Assembly: GCA_951213105.1 (NCBI GenBank) | Contig: OX578134.1 | Location: forward strand, 141,669,936-141,733,935 | Length of the DNA: 64,000 nt | Reading direction: 5' to 3' | DNA from: Amaurobius ferox | Lineage: Eukaryota; Arthropoda; Arachnida; Araneae; Amaurobiidae | Shown: positions 50,345 to 61,671 of the stretch, piece after piece | Layout: the number at the start of each line of letters is the position of its first letter | Numbering within the stretch: position 1 is the stretch's first letter | The notes under the pieces: generated by a model | Database searches by the model: none | What the model was told of the DNA's origin: nothing | The model's input: only the letters and a program-made list of their open reading frames with translations | Translations under genes and position numbers: made by a program

Positions 50345-50600
50345 TAAAAAAAGTAAAATGTACTCATTTTCGAACACTTTGCATGCTTATAATGGCACCG
50401 AGTAACCATGTTTCAAGTTTGAAAAACGCATGCACTCATTTTTGAGTATATCAAAGAATTAAATTTTAAGCATATTTAGGTTCGAATTGTAAATACTATG
50501 CACTCATTTATGAGTATATGGGAGAATCACTTTTAAGCATAATTGTAAATACTATGTACTCATTTTTAGTATATGAGAGATTCAATTATATTTTTATTTT
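50345..50600. repeat. Degenerate tandem repeat around ACTCATTTTTGAGTATAT
   Basis: ATGCACTCATTTTTGAGTAT, then ATGCACTCATTTATGAGTAT, then ATGTACTCATTTTTAGTATA, each followed by GAGAATC/ATTC and TTTTAAGCATA, recur at about 50430, 50500 and 50553. The core ACTCATTTxTGAGT is itself an inverted repeat. Confidence 0.65.
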
Positions 50601-51179
50601 TCAATTATATTTTTGAACTGTAAAGAAATGACGGGTTACAAACAGCGCATATGCAAAAGACAAACAATGCTCATTGCGTGTCCATATTCTACCGCCACAT
50701 TAGAGAAAAAACATACGACCGCACATTTATTATACGATTTTTAATGACATATAATACGTATATTTATTTAAGTACTTATATTTAAGTAAGTGCGGTTACT
50801 TATATTTCAGTATGTCACCTACTCGTTAATGGTGTCATTGTACTTAAATGAAAACGAGTACGTTGAAGATTTCATTTTTAAGTACTTTATTTTTTACAGT
50901 GTATGTTTGCGGACGAATGTACAGCCTATGATTAACATGCACCCATTCATTGCAGATGCCCATCCACGGAAATCAAAACTTATCATCACACTCTTCTCCA
51001 TGTAAGATTAAAACTAAAGAATAATATTGAATGTTAAATCGAAAGTTTAATTGATAGAATAATATTTAAATAAATAAGTAATTAAAAATAGGAAGAGTTA
51101 TCATTTAAGCGTCTTTTATTTTAATGATTTTTGGAAATTTAGCTCATTTGACGATTGAACTCTGTTAACGAACATTTCT

Positions 51180-52190
51180 GAGTTTTCTTTCACATACGAT
51201 AATATAAACTACCACAAGCTTATTCACAAATTCTACCAGCAACAAAGTAATAAATAATCTGATATGCGCAGCACATGGCTTTCCTCATATAATGCAATGA
51301 ATTTACTACTTTTACAGTTAAAAAAAATATTATTCTTATAGTAGATACTTATATTCTTTCCCAGATATTGAATTTTCTTCAATTAGTCTCATTTGCATTG
51401 ATTTAGCGTTATTCTTATCCATTTGTCGAGATTTTCGTAAATTTGGCAACATCTAAAAATGTCGCCAAGTTGGCGACATTCCGCTAAATTCGTCGCCAAA
51501 ATATCGCCAAGCCTTATGGACAGAGAAATAAGTTATTCTTACAGCAGATACAAGAATATTGGCGTTCAAATACAAAAGTATTAGTCAAAGTATCTTTTCT
51601 CGAGAATGGAACGAGTTAGATCCACGATAATGATGTCACCAAATTTATCGCATGATATTACATATAAAAAGTGAACATGTTTCTCAACAGTTAATATATT
51701 TTTTGTAATTTATGGGATTTTTTGATAAATATATTTGAAAAATGTATAATATCTCGAGAACGGTTCATGCTAGCGTTCTAATGTTTATGGCAATGATTTT
51801 ATAAGAGAAAATTACATAAGAATTGTCTATTTGCGTAACTTTATTAGAAGTTTTGATTTTTGATGATTTTTTCAAAATTTCACTCGAAAGTTTAGGGGGG
51901 TTCTGAACATTCGATTCCGTTTAAAAACAATAGGCTTCCAGTATTCACGGATTGTGATCTTTGTACCAAATTTCATTCGAATCTCTCCAATCGTTCGTGA
52001 GATATTGTCTCCAAAGACTCACTGACACAAACACACACACACAAACACACACATCACCTCAAAAATGTTCGATTCGTGATCAGGGAGGCTTTAAACATGC
52101 TCTCCCGTCAAAAACTCGAATTCGTATTTTCAATCCTGTCACCATATTTTCCCTATACATTATGTATATAAGGAAAGTAATACATTTTCA
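51180..52190 (+). repeat. Dispersed repeat family P, copy 3
   Basis: Contains GCGCAGCACATGGCTTTCC near 51267, ATGTCACCAAATTTATCGC, AATATCTCGAGAACGGTTC, CTTCCAGTATTCACGGAT, an ACAC-rich tract (52025-52050), ATCACCTCAAAAATGTTCG and CCGTCAAAAACTCGAATTCG, ending in TTCCCTATACATTATG. The frame at 51961-52326 is a by-product. Confidence 0.65.
51458..51480. repeat. Perfect 10-bp hairpin
   Basis: AATGTCGCCA and its exact reverse complement TGGCGACATT with a 3-nt loop (AGT). It is GC-richer than the surroundings and near other GTCGCCAA words (to 51510). Confidence 0.8.
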
Positions 52191-52229
52191 CCACACAAAT
52201 CAATCATTATATCAATGTATGAGTATCTG

Positions 52230-52390
52230 TCCATCGGTGTGCCTCTCTATTTGGCGACTCTGGTTATCCTACGTCTCTAACAAAATGAGCCAATTGAACT
52301 TTATTCGACATGAATATTTTAATTGATAAATATCAGATGGATTTTGATTTTTGCTAAGACTAGAGGAATAATAACCTCATTTTTTCGAAT
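52230..52390. repeat. Short dispersed repeat (pair with 47750-47920)
   Basis: ACGTCTCTAACAAAATGAGCC, TTGATAAATATCAGATGGAT and TTTTTGCTAAGACTAG in the order found in the other copy. Confidence 0.5.
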
Positions 52391-52865
52391 ATTTATGTTT
52401 TAAATATATGAAAAATGTATAACATTTTTTAAAATGTTAATATGTGACGTTCTTGAAATTTTTCTCGTTTTTGACTGAAAAGAGAAAACAATCATAAATC
52501 ATAAATATTTAAAAATTTTCAAGGATGATTCTTTATGAGTAATTTTAATCTGACACAAATATACATTGCTTAGCAGCTACTTCAAGACGCTCTAATGATA
52601 ACAGAAACTTTGTTTTTTCATTGGAAGCATGTTATTTCCCAAAACAATCATACGATTTAAATGAACTGATGAATGATTTTTTGAATTAGTAGCCACAAAA
52701 TTTACCCATTATCGACCGATAAGCAACTTTTTACAAGATCGAATTATAAGACAGTTTGTGTTTGTGTTATTGCTTCCTCACCCCATTAAAATTTGTTAAA
52801 TTTTAAGAAGAAGTTGAACTCAAAAGATTTTTTAATATTCAGAGTAGTACTCTCGTACAGGCAAA
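52391..52865. other. Gene-free stretch
   Basis: AT-rich; no gene, RNA or clear repeat recognised. Confidence 0.5.
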
Positions 52866-53295
52866 ACATCACTATATGCAGGGTTGTGCGCTAATACAAT
52901 TTGTAACGTAGTTAGCAAGTACAATCTAAGAAGTGCAATAGAGTTGTACGCAAGTATAATGTGCAACACAGTAAGCTAGTATAATTTAATCTATTAGAAT
53001 AATGCGTTCAAACATCAGTTTATCTTCAAAATATGCACTATTGTGCGCTAGTAAAATCTAAACAGTACAATATGCGTCGTCGTATAATATGCAGAGTTAT
53101 GCGCTATTACAATAATCAGTCTAGTAAGCTAGTTCAATTTAAGCTAATGAAATCATGTTTTAGTCAACTTTTCTTTTAAATGTCAAGCATATTTTGCTAT
53201 TAAAATATTTAACAATACAATATGCAATGTACAAATTAAGCTAGTGCAATCATATGTTCAAATCATCAATTATTTTTTTTTAATATGCGTTGTAA
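52866..53295. repeat. Decayed tandem repeat, ~160-bp period
   Basis: The words TATGCA..GTTGTGCGCTA, RTACAATATGC, AGTAAGCTAGT-CAATTTAA and ATCA-G-TT recur about three times with indels and many substitutions. The boundaries are approximate. Confidence 0.5.
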
Positions 53296-53470
53296 GGTTA
53301 ACTAATACATATTTATTCATAGAACTTCTGTGGTGCACATAACAAATAATCTTTAATGTAACCTTTAAGAAACATAATTAATTAGAACATGGCCGCAAAT
53401 TATCGTATTCGTGGAACATTTTACTGTGCCGAAAAACTAGTGTGAGATCTATTTCTGGTCACACTTCATT

Positions 53471-53500
53471 AGTGAATCAACAGTGAATCAACAGTGAATC
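53471..53500. repeat. 11-bp direct repeat
   Basis: AGTGAATCAAC repeated twice, followed by a partial third copy (AGTGAATC). Confidence 0.8.
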
Positions 53501-54368
53501 TTAAGATGGTAATCTTCTGCAAAACATTTCCATGAGAGTGATAAAAAAAAATTCTGATTATTCGGTCGTTTTCGAGTTGGATACACCATAATTTCAGAGG
53601 CAAGAAAACTTTTAAGAGAATTTTTAGAGTTTCAAACACAAACATTTTATCGTATGATAAGGACTTTTGGAGAACTAGTTTCAAGACCCACGTGTGGCCA
53701 TTCGGTTCAGTATATAGCCTACTGATCCGTAAGAACTTGGTTTGGATTTTTTCTTGAGAATATTTTATACTCTTTACCAAGCAGATGAATTTTTGCTTTG
53801 TACAAGGGTATGATAGTTCTTTCATACAAATGTTTTAATTAATGTTCATCTATCTTTGCAATATTATACCTTGATATAAATCTTATAACAGAAGCGATAT
53901 ATATTTATAATGACTAATAGCTATAGCAAGAATTAATATTCCCTGAAGAAGATCTTAACATAAAAAACTATTTTTTTTAAATATTTCGCAAAACATATTA
54001 CCTGAGAAAAAAATATATATAATATGATACTTCGTTTTTTCCATACTGACTTGCTTTAATTAGCCAAAAGATGTTCAGATTAAAAATAATTAGATAGCAA
54101 AATTAGAACTGAGTTTGAAAGTTTTTAATTACATTCTTCTCAGGATTGTCTTTTTTATATGGATTTTTAATTAACCAATGCGACAAAAATATTTTTATTA
54201 CATAAAACAAATTAAAATATACATTTATGGTGGAGCTATAAATTTATGCATTACATCTCAGAAATTTATAATGCCTATAAACAAGTTCGGATTTATACGC
54301 ATTAAATGACGCCAATACATGAAGTATACTTTTTATAACATTGCCTTTATTCTAAACACATACTTTAC
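53501..54368. other. Gene-free stretch
   Basis: The minus frame at 53469-53825 is the longest here but has no recognisable domain and no convincing splice sites. Confidence 0.5.
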
Positions 54369-54559
54369 ACATACCTTTATTCCCCCACTGGGTTCCGGTC
54401 TAAATTGGGTGGCACTTCCCGGCCGTCCATACAGTTACCTTACAACTTTCTGGTAGGTCGGACGGTCTGGGTCTCAACAACAACAACATACCTTTATTCA
54501 CCTTACACCTTTCTGGTAGGTCGGACGGTCTGGGTCTCAACGACAACATACCTTTATTC
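54369..54559 (+). mobile_element. Two SINE 3' ends inserted at one target (three target copies)
   Basis: The 14-bp target ACATACCTTTATTC occurs at 54369-54382, 54486-54499 and 54546-54559. The first interval (54383-54485) and the second (54500-54545) both hold the 3' end of the SINE seen at 16827-17078, here in plus orientation: TTTCTGGTAGGTCGGACGGT, then CTGGGTCTCAAC and a CAA-type tail. The first insert reaches further 5' (CCCCACTGGGTTCCGGTC). The tails differ (CAACAACAACAAC against CAACGACAAC). Confidence 0.85.
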
Positions 54560-55760
54560 TAAATTATTTTCAAACTAAAATAAAATCATATATAGATTAA
54601 AAAAAATTATTTTTATGGGACATTTCCTCATAAATGGATATTTAGTTTTAAATTGTGTCTCAGACTGTTTTCTATTTTGAAAATATTAATATGTGACAAG
54701 AAACCACCTTTTCCTATTTATTATAACTTAGTTTATATTTTATAACCTTTAATTTAACTTGATCTACGGTTTGCTAGTGTGTTTCAAACATTTGAGGCTT
54801 TAACGAAGCAGGTTTCATAAGTCACAGTAACATGAACTTTGTTATGGTGTTGTATTTTGCAGTGCATTTTAATTCTTCCGATTTTTAATGTCCTCTGTCT
54901 AACCCGTTTCGAACACGCTATATAAATATACTCGTTCTTTGAGAATAACTGGCAAACCGGAATAGCTAGAAAATATAAATTTAGTATTTCATTATATTTT
55001 CTGATATCTTTTAATTATTTAGATATTGAGCCTTAATGGGGCGAGCTCGTTTTGGAATGTACTCGTTCTGGAAATGACTCTAGAATGGGAGCAAATATAA
55101 ATTATAATTTTAGCATCTTGTTGTCCTTACGATGTATTTTAGCTCTTCAGATTTTGAATCTTATAAGGCTAGTCAGTCGTGGGGACACAGTAAGAAAGTA
55201 CACGTTTTGATGAATAACTTAGAACCTGGAGCATTTAAAATACCCTTTTATTACAATCTACCATCTATTTCTATGTTTCACACTTTTCGAAATATATGAG
55301 CTTTCCAATTATATAAAACTGTTGAATACTAATGCATAATATCTGACTAAAGTCGGCGCTATATTTGCCCCGGGAGAAGACAGGGCAAAATTTTGAACAC
55401 GTGAAGGAACGCTGGATATCATACACCTACAGACAAGTCATCGCCTTCTAAACATCTCATCCTGTACACATTAACTATTATGGTAAACAACATTTATATA
55501 GTTTTCTTATCATTTTACTTGAACAGTAAGATTACAATTCATACAGGTAAGTTTTATGTGATTTCCCACAGTTGATATAAATATTGAAACAGTCAATCAG
55601 AATGTTTATCGTAGAATCGCCCATAAGACGAATCTAAATAGTCGGCATATCTTTTAAAAAAATTTTGTTTCCGGGAAGTTGAACAATTTATTTTATTTCG
55701 CTAAACACATACTATATTACTCATACGTTGGTTTGAAACTTCAGCTTCATCCATTTTGTA
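54560..55760. other. Gene-free stretch
   Basis: No exon recognised. On the minus strand AATAAA-type signals at about 55690-55700 could serve the candidate terminal exon at 55954-56237. Confidence 0.5.
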
Positions 55761-55763
55761 CAA

Positions 55764-55892
55764 ATTTTGCAAATTAAAATGATCTACTTTTATTTGCAAA
55801 TTAACATTGTCTTTTTTTTTGCAAATTAATATTATCTACATTTGTTTGCAAATTAACATTATCTACATTAGTTTTGCAAATTAACATTATTC
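55764..55892. repeat. TTTGCAAATTAACATTATC tandem repeat, 5 copies
   Basis: The core TTTGCAAATTAA recurs at about 55764, 55792, 55817, 55844 and 55873 with spacing 24-29 bp, most followed by CATTATCTACAT. It lies 60-190 bp past the stop codon of the candidate exon on the minus strand, so it could be in its 3' UTR. Confidence 0.75.
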
Positions 55893-55953
55893 ATTCAATA
55901 CTAAAGTGCCACTCGCTAATTGACATTATCACTTTCTCATTGTTTGTTTCAGA

Positions 55954-56237
55954 TTAGGCAGAAAAATTAATAATGGCTGCAGCACATTCTTCGTCTATAA
56001 TCGCGTCATCATTTTTACTGAACGATTCTTCAAAAACTGCTTGAACACGTTCTGTCGAAACGGCTTCAAGCACATGTTGCAATATTTTCGTTTCATCCTT
56101 GTATCTCCTATATGTTGATCGAAATAAGAAAATGAGCAGCCAAATCAATGTCATTAGAAAAGTGAACGGGAATACTATGCCACAAGGACCAAATTTCCAG
56201 GAAAATAATATTCTAGTTTCCCTTGGCAATCCGTCCT
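55954..56237 (-). CDS. Candidate terminal exon: single transmembrane helix and cytoplasmic tail
   Basis: On the minus strand an open frame follows a possible acceptor (CATTCATTTAG|AGGACGG) and ends at TAA (55956-55954), about 94 codons. After DGLPRETRILFSWKFGPC comes a strongly hydrophobic helix (GIVFPFTFLMTLIWLLIFLF), then a basic stretch (RSTYRRYKDE) and an acidic tail (VFEESFSKNDDAIIDEEC) ending AAAIINFSA. This is the topology of the C-terminus of a type I membrane protein. A phase 1 entry would suit an Ig/FN3-type ectodomain, but none is seen upstream. The nearest upstream in-frame stop is a few codons before the acceptor, so it cannot start as an independent ORF with ATG. The polypyrimidine tract is weak. 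I do not recognise the family. It lies 5' of the Ig exons on the same strand and so is not their 3' end. Confidence 0.4.
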
Positions 56238-56665
56238 CTAAATGAATGTGACCTTGGATTCAACTACAAAATGTATCATCCATTTTTGAATAAAAGGGAG
56301 GGAAACAGACAGCAATATATAATACTTATATAATCTGTGTCCTCTTCAGGCAACCTATGGTGTCATATATAGGTTTGGTCTAGTGCTGTTTGGTCATGTG
56401 CTATCAAGTTCTATTGGGTATGATATACTCAGCGCGTCTTCTTCCAGGTCACCTACCATATGGATATTGCTCGTTAAAATACATGTAAATTCAATACAGA
56501 TACGTTTCACTCATATGTAATATATTTGCAAATTGATGTATTAAAGACATGGTATGTAGTATCCATCTACTTATAGACAGTAAACATCTATAGACAGTAA
56601 ACTGTCCCAATAGAAAGAAAAATGTCTATCTATGTATATAAGATGCATTTGACTAATTGACAGAC
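56238..56665. other. Gene-free stretch (possible intron)
   Basis: If the exon at 55954-56237 is real this is its upstream intron. A 22-codon minus frame with ATG near 56460 (MVGDLEEDALSISYPIELDS) has coding-like composition, but nothing else supports it. Confidence 0.35.
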
Positions 56666-57110
56666 CGAGTGATATATCGAAATTATCGAGCACATCCACT
56701 ATAGTTAGAATCTTCGATTTGGCGTCATTTGATCAGTGTTAGATTCGAGGCTGAGGATGGAGGATAAAATCTAAAAAATTCGAATTAGGCGCAACAATGC
56801 AAAGGAATAATCTAAAGACTTCAAACCACTTTGTCTAATCATCGAAAACTTCCATTCTAGCTGCAATCTCGGTGTGCGTATTATTCAATATGCCTCATCT
56901 TTTAGGTCAGACAAACAATCTATGAACTTAGGAAGACGATGCAAAGGAATGACAAAAATTATCATAAACTTAGCTTAATTATCGAGTAGTTTCTGTTCGT
57001 AATATTGGTCTCATTTGATGCTCATCGTAGTCCAGTACAAGGGGGAAGCTTCTTAAATTGGAATTAAGGGTGACGATATAAATATATTTTTAAAGAAACT
57101 CTACACCACT
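56666..57110. repeat. Decayed tandem repeat, ~165-bp period
   Basis: Phrases ATCATTTGAT / GTCTCATTTGATG, AATTCGAATTAGG / TTGGAATTAAGG, GATGCAAAGGAATGA / AATGCAAAGGAATAA, and TTATCGAGTAG / ATCGAAAACTTCC recur two to three times in the same order. Confidence 0.5.
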
Positions 57111-58201
57111 TTACCTTTCAAAAGTAATAACTACATAATTTGATGCTTTTTCGCTGCAAACAATTAAAACTGCTAAAAAGAAATTACTTTATATATATGA
57201 CGCGATACAGTTTTTCTAACTGTAAAAAATCGTTACACAGTAATTAAATAATGTGTCTCGTGAAAATGATATTCAATTTATTTATGAGCCGCAAATAACA
57301 AACACACAATTTATTATAGTTTCGCTGCAAGTCAGAAAAAATAAATTAAATTTTGTTGCGGGTGGAAATAAGGTTAGATATATTTTCCAATTTAACAAAA
57401 TTAAGAAATGCGTGCAATTTTTATTTAATTCTGAAAAGGTTTTGATATTCAAAAATGTTATCAATTGCTTTTGCTAAATATGTAGGTATTACGTTTAATG
57501 ACAACTATCCATTTCGAACGTGCGAAGCTCGGACTTCAAATTATCTGGCTAGTTTCAAATATTACCACACGATCATATTTCCCACAAATGTTAACATTTC
57601 CTTTCTAATAAGCACATTACGTCGTTTTTACGCGCTATTAACGCATGCAAACCCTGCAAAAAATATGCTGTGTGTTTCTTTTGCATTTTCGCTGTCACGG
57701 AGAAATAAATGTTTGAGGAGCTCTGGGATATGATGTAGTTCTAAGAAATGTTTTTTTGGTTGTGCTTTTGATTAATGGAGCGCACAAAAAAGAACTTAAA
57801 GTAGCAGTTTAGGAGTTCTTAGGATAACAGCACAATCAGCTGAACTAATTTGCTTGATACTAAGAGAAAAATGAAGAACACAACAGAATGAATAATTTGG
57901 CTTGGATATAAATTAAGACCGTGATGTGATATAGCGTTATGACCTGGTCTAGTTTATTATTTAATTACTGTTTTTCTTATTTGGAAATCTTAGAGATTGA
58001 TTTATCATTGCATCATATCACTGGATTTGGAACGATATAAAATAGTAATACATGAAATGCGGTTTTTTGGAAGAGGCCGGGGGTAATAAATATTTGAAAA
58101 TTCTTGATATGCAAAAGTGATTTATTTATAAAAAATATGATTTTAAATAATGGTTTCTGTTTTAGAATCATAACTTGAGAGCTAAATGATATATATATAT
58201 A
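57111..58201. other. Gene-free stretch
   Basis: Two overlapping plus frames (57253-57477 and 57455-57733) are open for 74 and 92 codons, but I recognise no domain and find no clear splice context, so I do not call them genes. Confidence 0.45.
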
Positions 58202-58435
58202 GGCTGTCCAAAAAACATTGACCTCGGCTTTTATTCCTTACATATTGATCTTTGACATATATAATAAATTACAATGTTGCTTAAAAAGGGTACAGAATTT
58301 TGAGAAATCGATAAAAATTTTCAAGGGAATTAAATTTTAAGAAATACAAAATTTAAATTTGTGCCCCTCTATAAAAACATTTCCAATGAGTAAAATGTAC
58401 CCCATACACAAATAATGTGTTGTACAAAATTTCAG
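58202..58435 (+). mobile_element. Single arm of MITE family 1
   Basis: Homologous to the inverted-repeat arms of 1271-2193: GGCTGTCCAAAAAACATTGA, CCTCGGCTTTTATTCCTTAC, GACATATATAATAAATTACA and GTTGTACAAAATTTCAG in order. It starts after TA (58200-58201). The opposite arm is absent, so it is a deleted copy. Confidence 0.75.
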
Positions 58436-58489
58436 ATTATGAAATTTTAGAGTATGAAAACACCAAATGTACAATTTAACCTTACAAAC

Positions 58490-58795
58490 ACTACGCCGTG
58501 AATATTTTCATTACTTTTTCACCTTTAAAGAAGTAAATTCATTGCATTATATAAAGAAACTCATGTGCTGCCCACATCAGATTGTTTTGTTATGTTATTC
58601 TTGTCTCATATTATGGGGCATCTGTGTACAACATTTCATTAAAATAAACCAATTATTTTACGAGATATCATGTATTTAGTGTTTATAACCTTAATCTTGG
58701 ACACTAGTGTACTTTGCAAATACCATATTGAAATTATGTTAATAAAATTTTAACGTGGGCACTACATGACTTTTCCTACACACCGTAATAATATT

Positions 58796-58800
<5 letters not shown>
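58490..58800. repeat. Repeat family P fragments in both orientations
   Basis: 58495-58625 matches the reverse complement of 28180-28320 (TTTAAAGAAGTAAATTCATT, GTGCTGCCCACATCAGATTG). 58752-58800 carries GGGCACTACATGACTTTTCC in the direct orientation. The frame at 58467-58679 reads through it. Confidence 0.55.

Positions 58801-58804
<4 letters not shown>

Positions 58805-58843
<39 letters not shown>
58805..58843. repeat. (AT)n microsatellite
   Basis: About 39 bp of AT repeat. Confidence 0.9.
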
Positions 58844-58844
<1 letters not shown>

Positions 58845-59084
58845 TTTTTGGAATTCTTTTGGTATATTATTAAAATATTTATACCCTATTAAATAACTTG
58901 TGCCACAAAATAAATATGTGGAGCAAAATTCAAATTCAAATAACATTGGCATTTAGTTAATATCAAGTGAAATCAATAAAACTTGGCAAACTAGCTGGTG
59001 GCAAAACAGCCAAAATTTAGAGTATTTTCTTATGATTGAAATATGTTAAATACATGAGTAGGAAGTTAATAAGTTCAGTGCTAC

Positions 59085-59275
59085 ATAAATAATATATATG
59101 TGTGTACATGCGGGTCTCTATGGTCTGTAGCGTAAATTCTAAGCGTCATTTATCCATGCAATTTGGTACACATGTTCTTCAGAAACCGGAAAGGTGCACT
59201 TTGGTCATATTTATTTTTAATTCGAATTAGTTTTTTAAATATTTTATGTTTGGGCACGATATTGAGCAATTTTCA
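59085..59275. repeat. Dispersed repeat family E, copy 2
   Basis: TCTCTATGGTCTGTAGCG, AATTCTAAGCGT, AATTTGGTACACAT and CGAATTAGTTTTTTAAATATTTTATGTT match 20695-20890. Confidence 0.6.
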
Positions 59276-60644
59276 TGATTTTTAGAAAAATAATATTTAA
59301 TCTAAACTACAGGCGTGGAGTTAGTGGAAAATCCAGACCACATGACCAACCCAAAAACTTATGGTAGTTTGTGTGCGGAGACGTGGAGTAAGGGAAGTAC
59401 TTATCTAAATTCATGAGGTAAATTAAATTTAAGTATGACTGCAAGTATGGTAAATGCTTGTAAACACTGAATCCAGGTATCAAAAGTATTTTATAACGAT
59501 TTTTTAAATACGGTTAAGAAATTATATAGTAGATCAGAAGTTCTATTCGCCTATAAAACTTAAATATCAACACCATTAGTTCGATTTTTATTTCAAGTAA
59601 TATCTTAAGGAATGTTCTACAATCGATCTCAATGTGTGTTGTCAGTGTGCATAAATTGTGGCGTTTAAAAATATAAGTCTGATATTAGTATAATCGTTAA
59701 CGCAACTGAAGGGTGTCCGTGAATTGTGAAATTGGAACCTTGCGTAAGTGAGTGATAACCCGCCAATTTAATTTAATGTGTGGCCCGGTTTTCCTGAAAT
59801 TCAAAAAGATTAATATACATAAATATCTTCACTAACACAAATGCAGATACATAATTGGGCAAATTAACATCTATTAAAATATTGGCCGTTACAAAAATTA
59901 TTGTTATGGGTAATTATTTTCTTAGAGCCGGATATTGTAGCACAATGGTCGCATTTTACTGACTTAAAGTCAGCCTTTAATTATTCTTCTCAAATATTTG
60001 ATATAAAGTGTTACATGGTTCACTTTTTGGTGCACCTCGTTGGTCATGGACTCATTTTCCAGTCTTCTTGGAAATTTCTAATGAACAACTGAATACAACC
60101 CATTCTTAGGAGCTCTTGCTCTGACAAGTTAACGTGACTGCACACTCGACGTCTTAGAAGAATTATATTCACGATATCACCTTGTCACGTCATCTATAAT
60201 ATCTAAGTCATCAGCAATTACTTATTGAAATCATTAAACGTACTTGAAGTCACCAAGCATACTTTTCTTCACCAAACACACTTGGAGTAATAGGAGCATT
60301 TGAACGTTTTCAAGTGTGTTGTACGGCTGTACACTGAGAGCTCACCAAAATGCAATTCGCAATGACACTAGTTTCTCAATCCATCTCTCTCCCAATGTTA
60401 TCCATTATTAAAACAACAGTATCTTTAACTGGTGGAAAGTTTTCAGAAGAACTAATTTGCTCATATAAATATTTCAGTGTCATGTTTTTGAAAGGGCTAG
60501 TAGGATGAGGAACTCCAGAAATAATCAAAAACCACACTGACACCTTGATCATTATTAGGATAACCGAAGTGTATAATAATGTATATCTCCATTAAATGTT
60601 CTTTTCTAAAAATGCTGAAATACAGGATTGTTTGACTCGCTAGA
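59276..60644. other. Gene-free stretch
   Basis: No supported gene; short frames at 59901-60092 and 60497-60700 have no domain. Confidence 0.5.
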
Positions 60645-61667
60645 ACACAAGTGAAAAAATTCTTTATACATATTATGCATATTATCGGTATGATAACCAC
60701 CGTTTATCAAGCTAAATGTGTGCAGATAAGTCTGGAATTAAAACAGTAATTTAATATCAATACAATATCCATATTAAAGGAATCACTCGCTGCAAACTCC
60801 CATATTACTTTAACATCTATTAATATTGCATTAAGATACCATTAAATGTATCAATTGAGTTTTGAACTGTGGTAGAAATATGTTTTAGATTTTATCTCTG
60901 CATAATAATTAGTGCACTCTGAATTTTTAACATAAATAAATACCTTTTTAACATAAATAAAAACGCATTATCTCTTTAAAAAGTGTTTAAATTTGCAATT
61001 TTAAAATTTCAAACTCTCCCCGATTTCCCAATAGAATTTAATCTGTGATTTAGCATATCTCATATTTGTAGCTATTTCATTTCTAATGAATAAACAGCGA
61101 TCGTAATCCAACTATGCTCAAAGTAAACTACTATTTTATGTAAAAATAGCAATTAACGCTGCCATATTCCCCTCCCCCCTAAGGTGGAAATCAAACTGTA
61201 CATTTTGAAGAGAACTTTACAGAAAAGATTCATTCAGATAATCACTCCCCAAAGAACATGTTTGAAATAGAAAGTGTTCGTGCGTCAAGGTAAATACAGG
61301 CAGGATACCCCAAAGCTCTCATATGTCCTTTATGTAATAACTTTATATAATAAACGTTATTTTTTAAAAACAAATAGTACTTTGTCAAATTAGTTTGTAA
61401 ATGGTTGCTATTTAGAAGTAAGTATTTGCAGGGCATAAGTCTGCGTGTCGGGAGATTTTGGAACTCCCACATGTATAGTTTAAAGCAAATAGACGCAGAA
61501 CAAAATCAAAATGAATATAATAGCGTAAATGAATTTGATATACGTTGTTTAACAATGAAACTGATTGAATGATATCGAAAAGAGACGATATTGTTTTGGT
61601 TATTACGCAAAGTTTAATTTTGAGTTTCTTTTTGAAATATAAGGTAAGATGTAATTTACAAATGTAA
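60645..61667. repeat. ~975-bp repeated unit, copy A
   Basis: The block from about 60697 (CCACCGTTTATCAAGCTAAA) to 61667 recurs in diverged form at 61672-62640 with a 975-bp offset. The part 60645-61282 recurs at 63363-64000 with a 2,718-bp offset and no difference that I can see. Confidence 0.85.
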
Positions 61668-61671
61668 TTAA

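Noticed and set aside
55954..56237. Transmembrane and cytoplasmic end of the Dscam-like gene
   Set aside because: It ends in a stop and lies upstream of the Ig exons in transcription direction, so it cannot be their 3' end.
57253..57733. Two adjacent plus frames of 74 and 92 codons
   Set aside because: No recognisable domain, no clear splice sites; AT-rich chance frames remain the simpler explanation.
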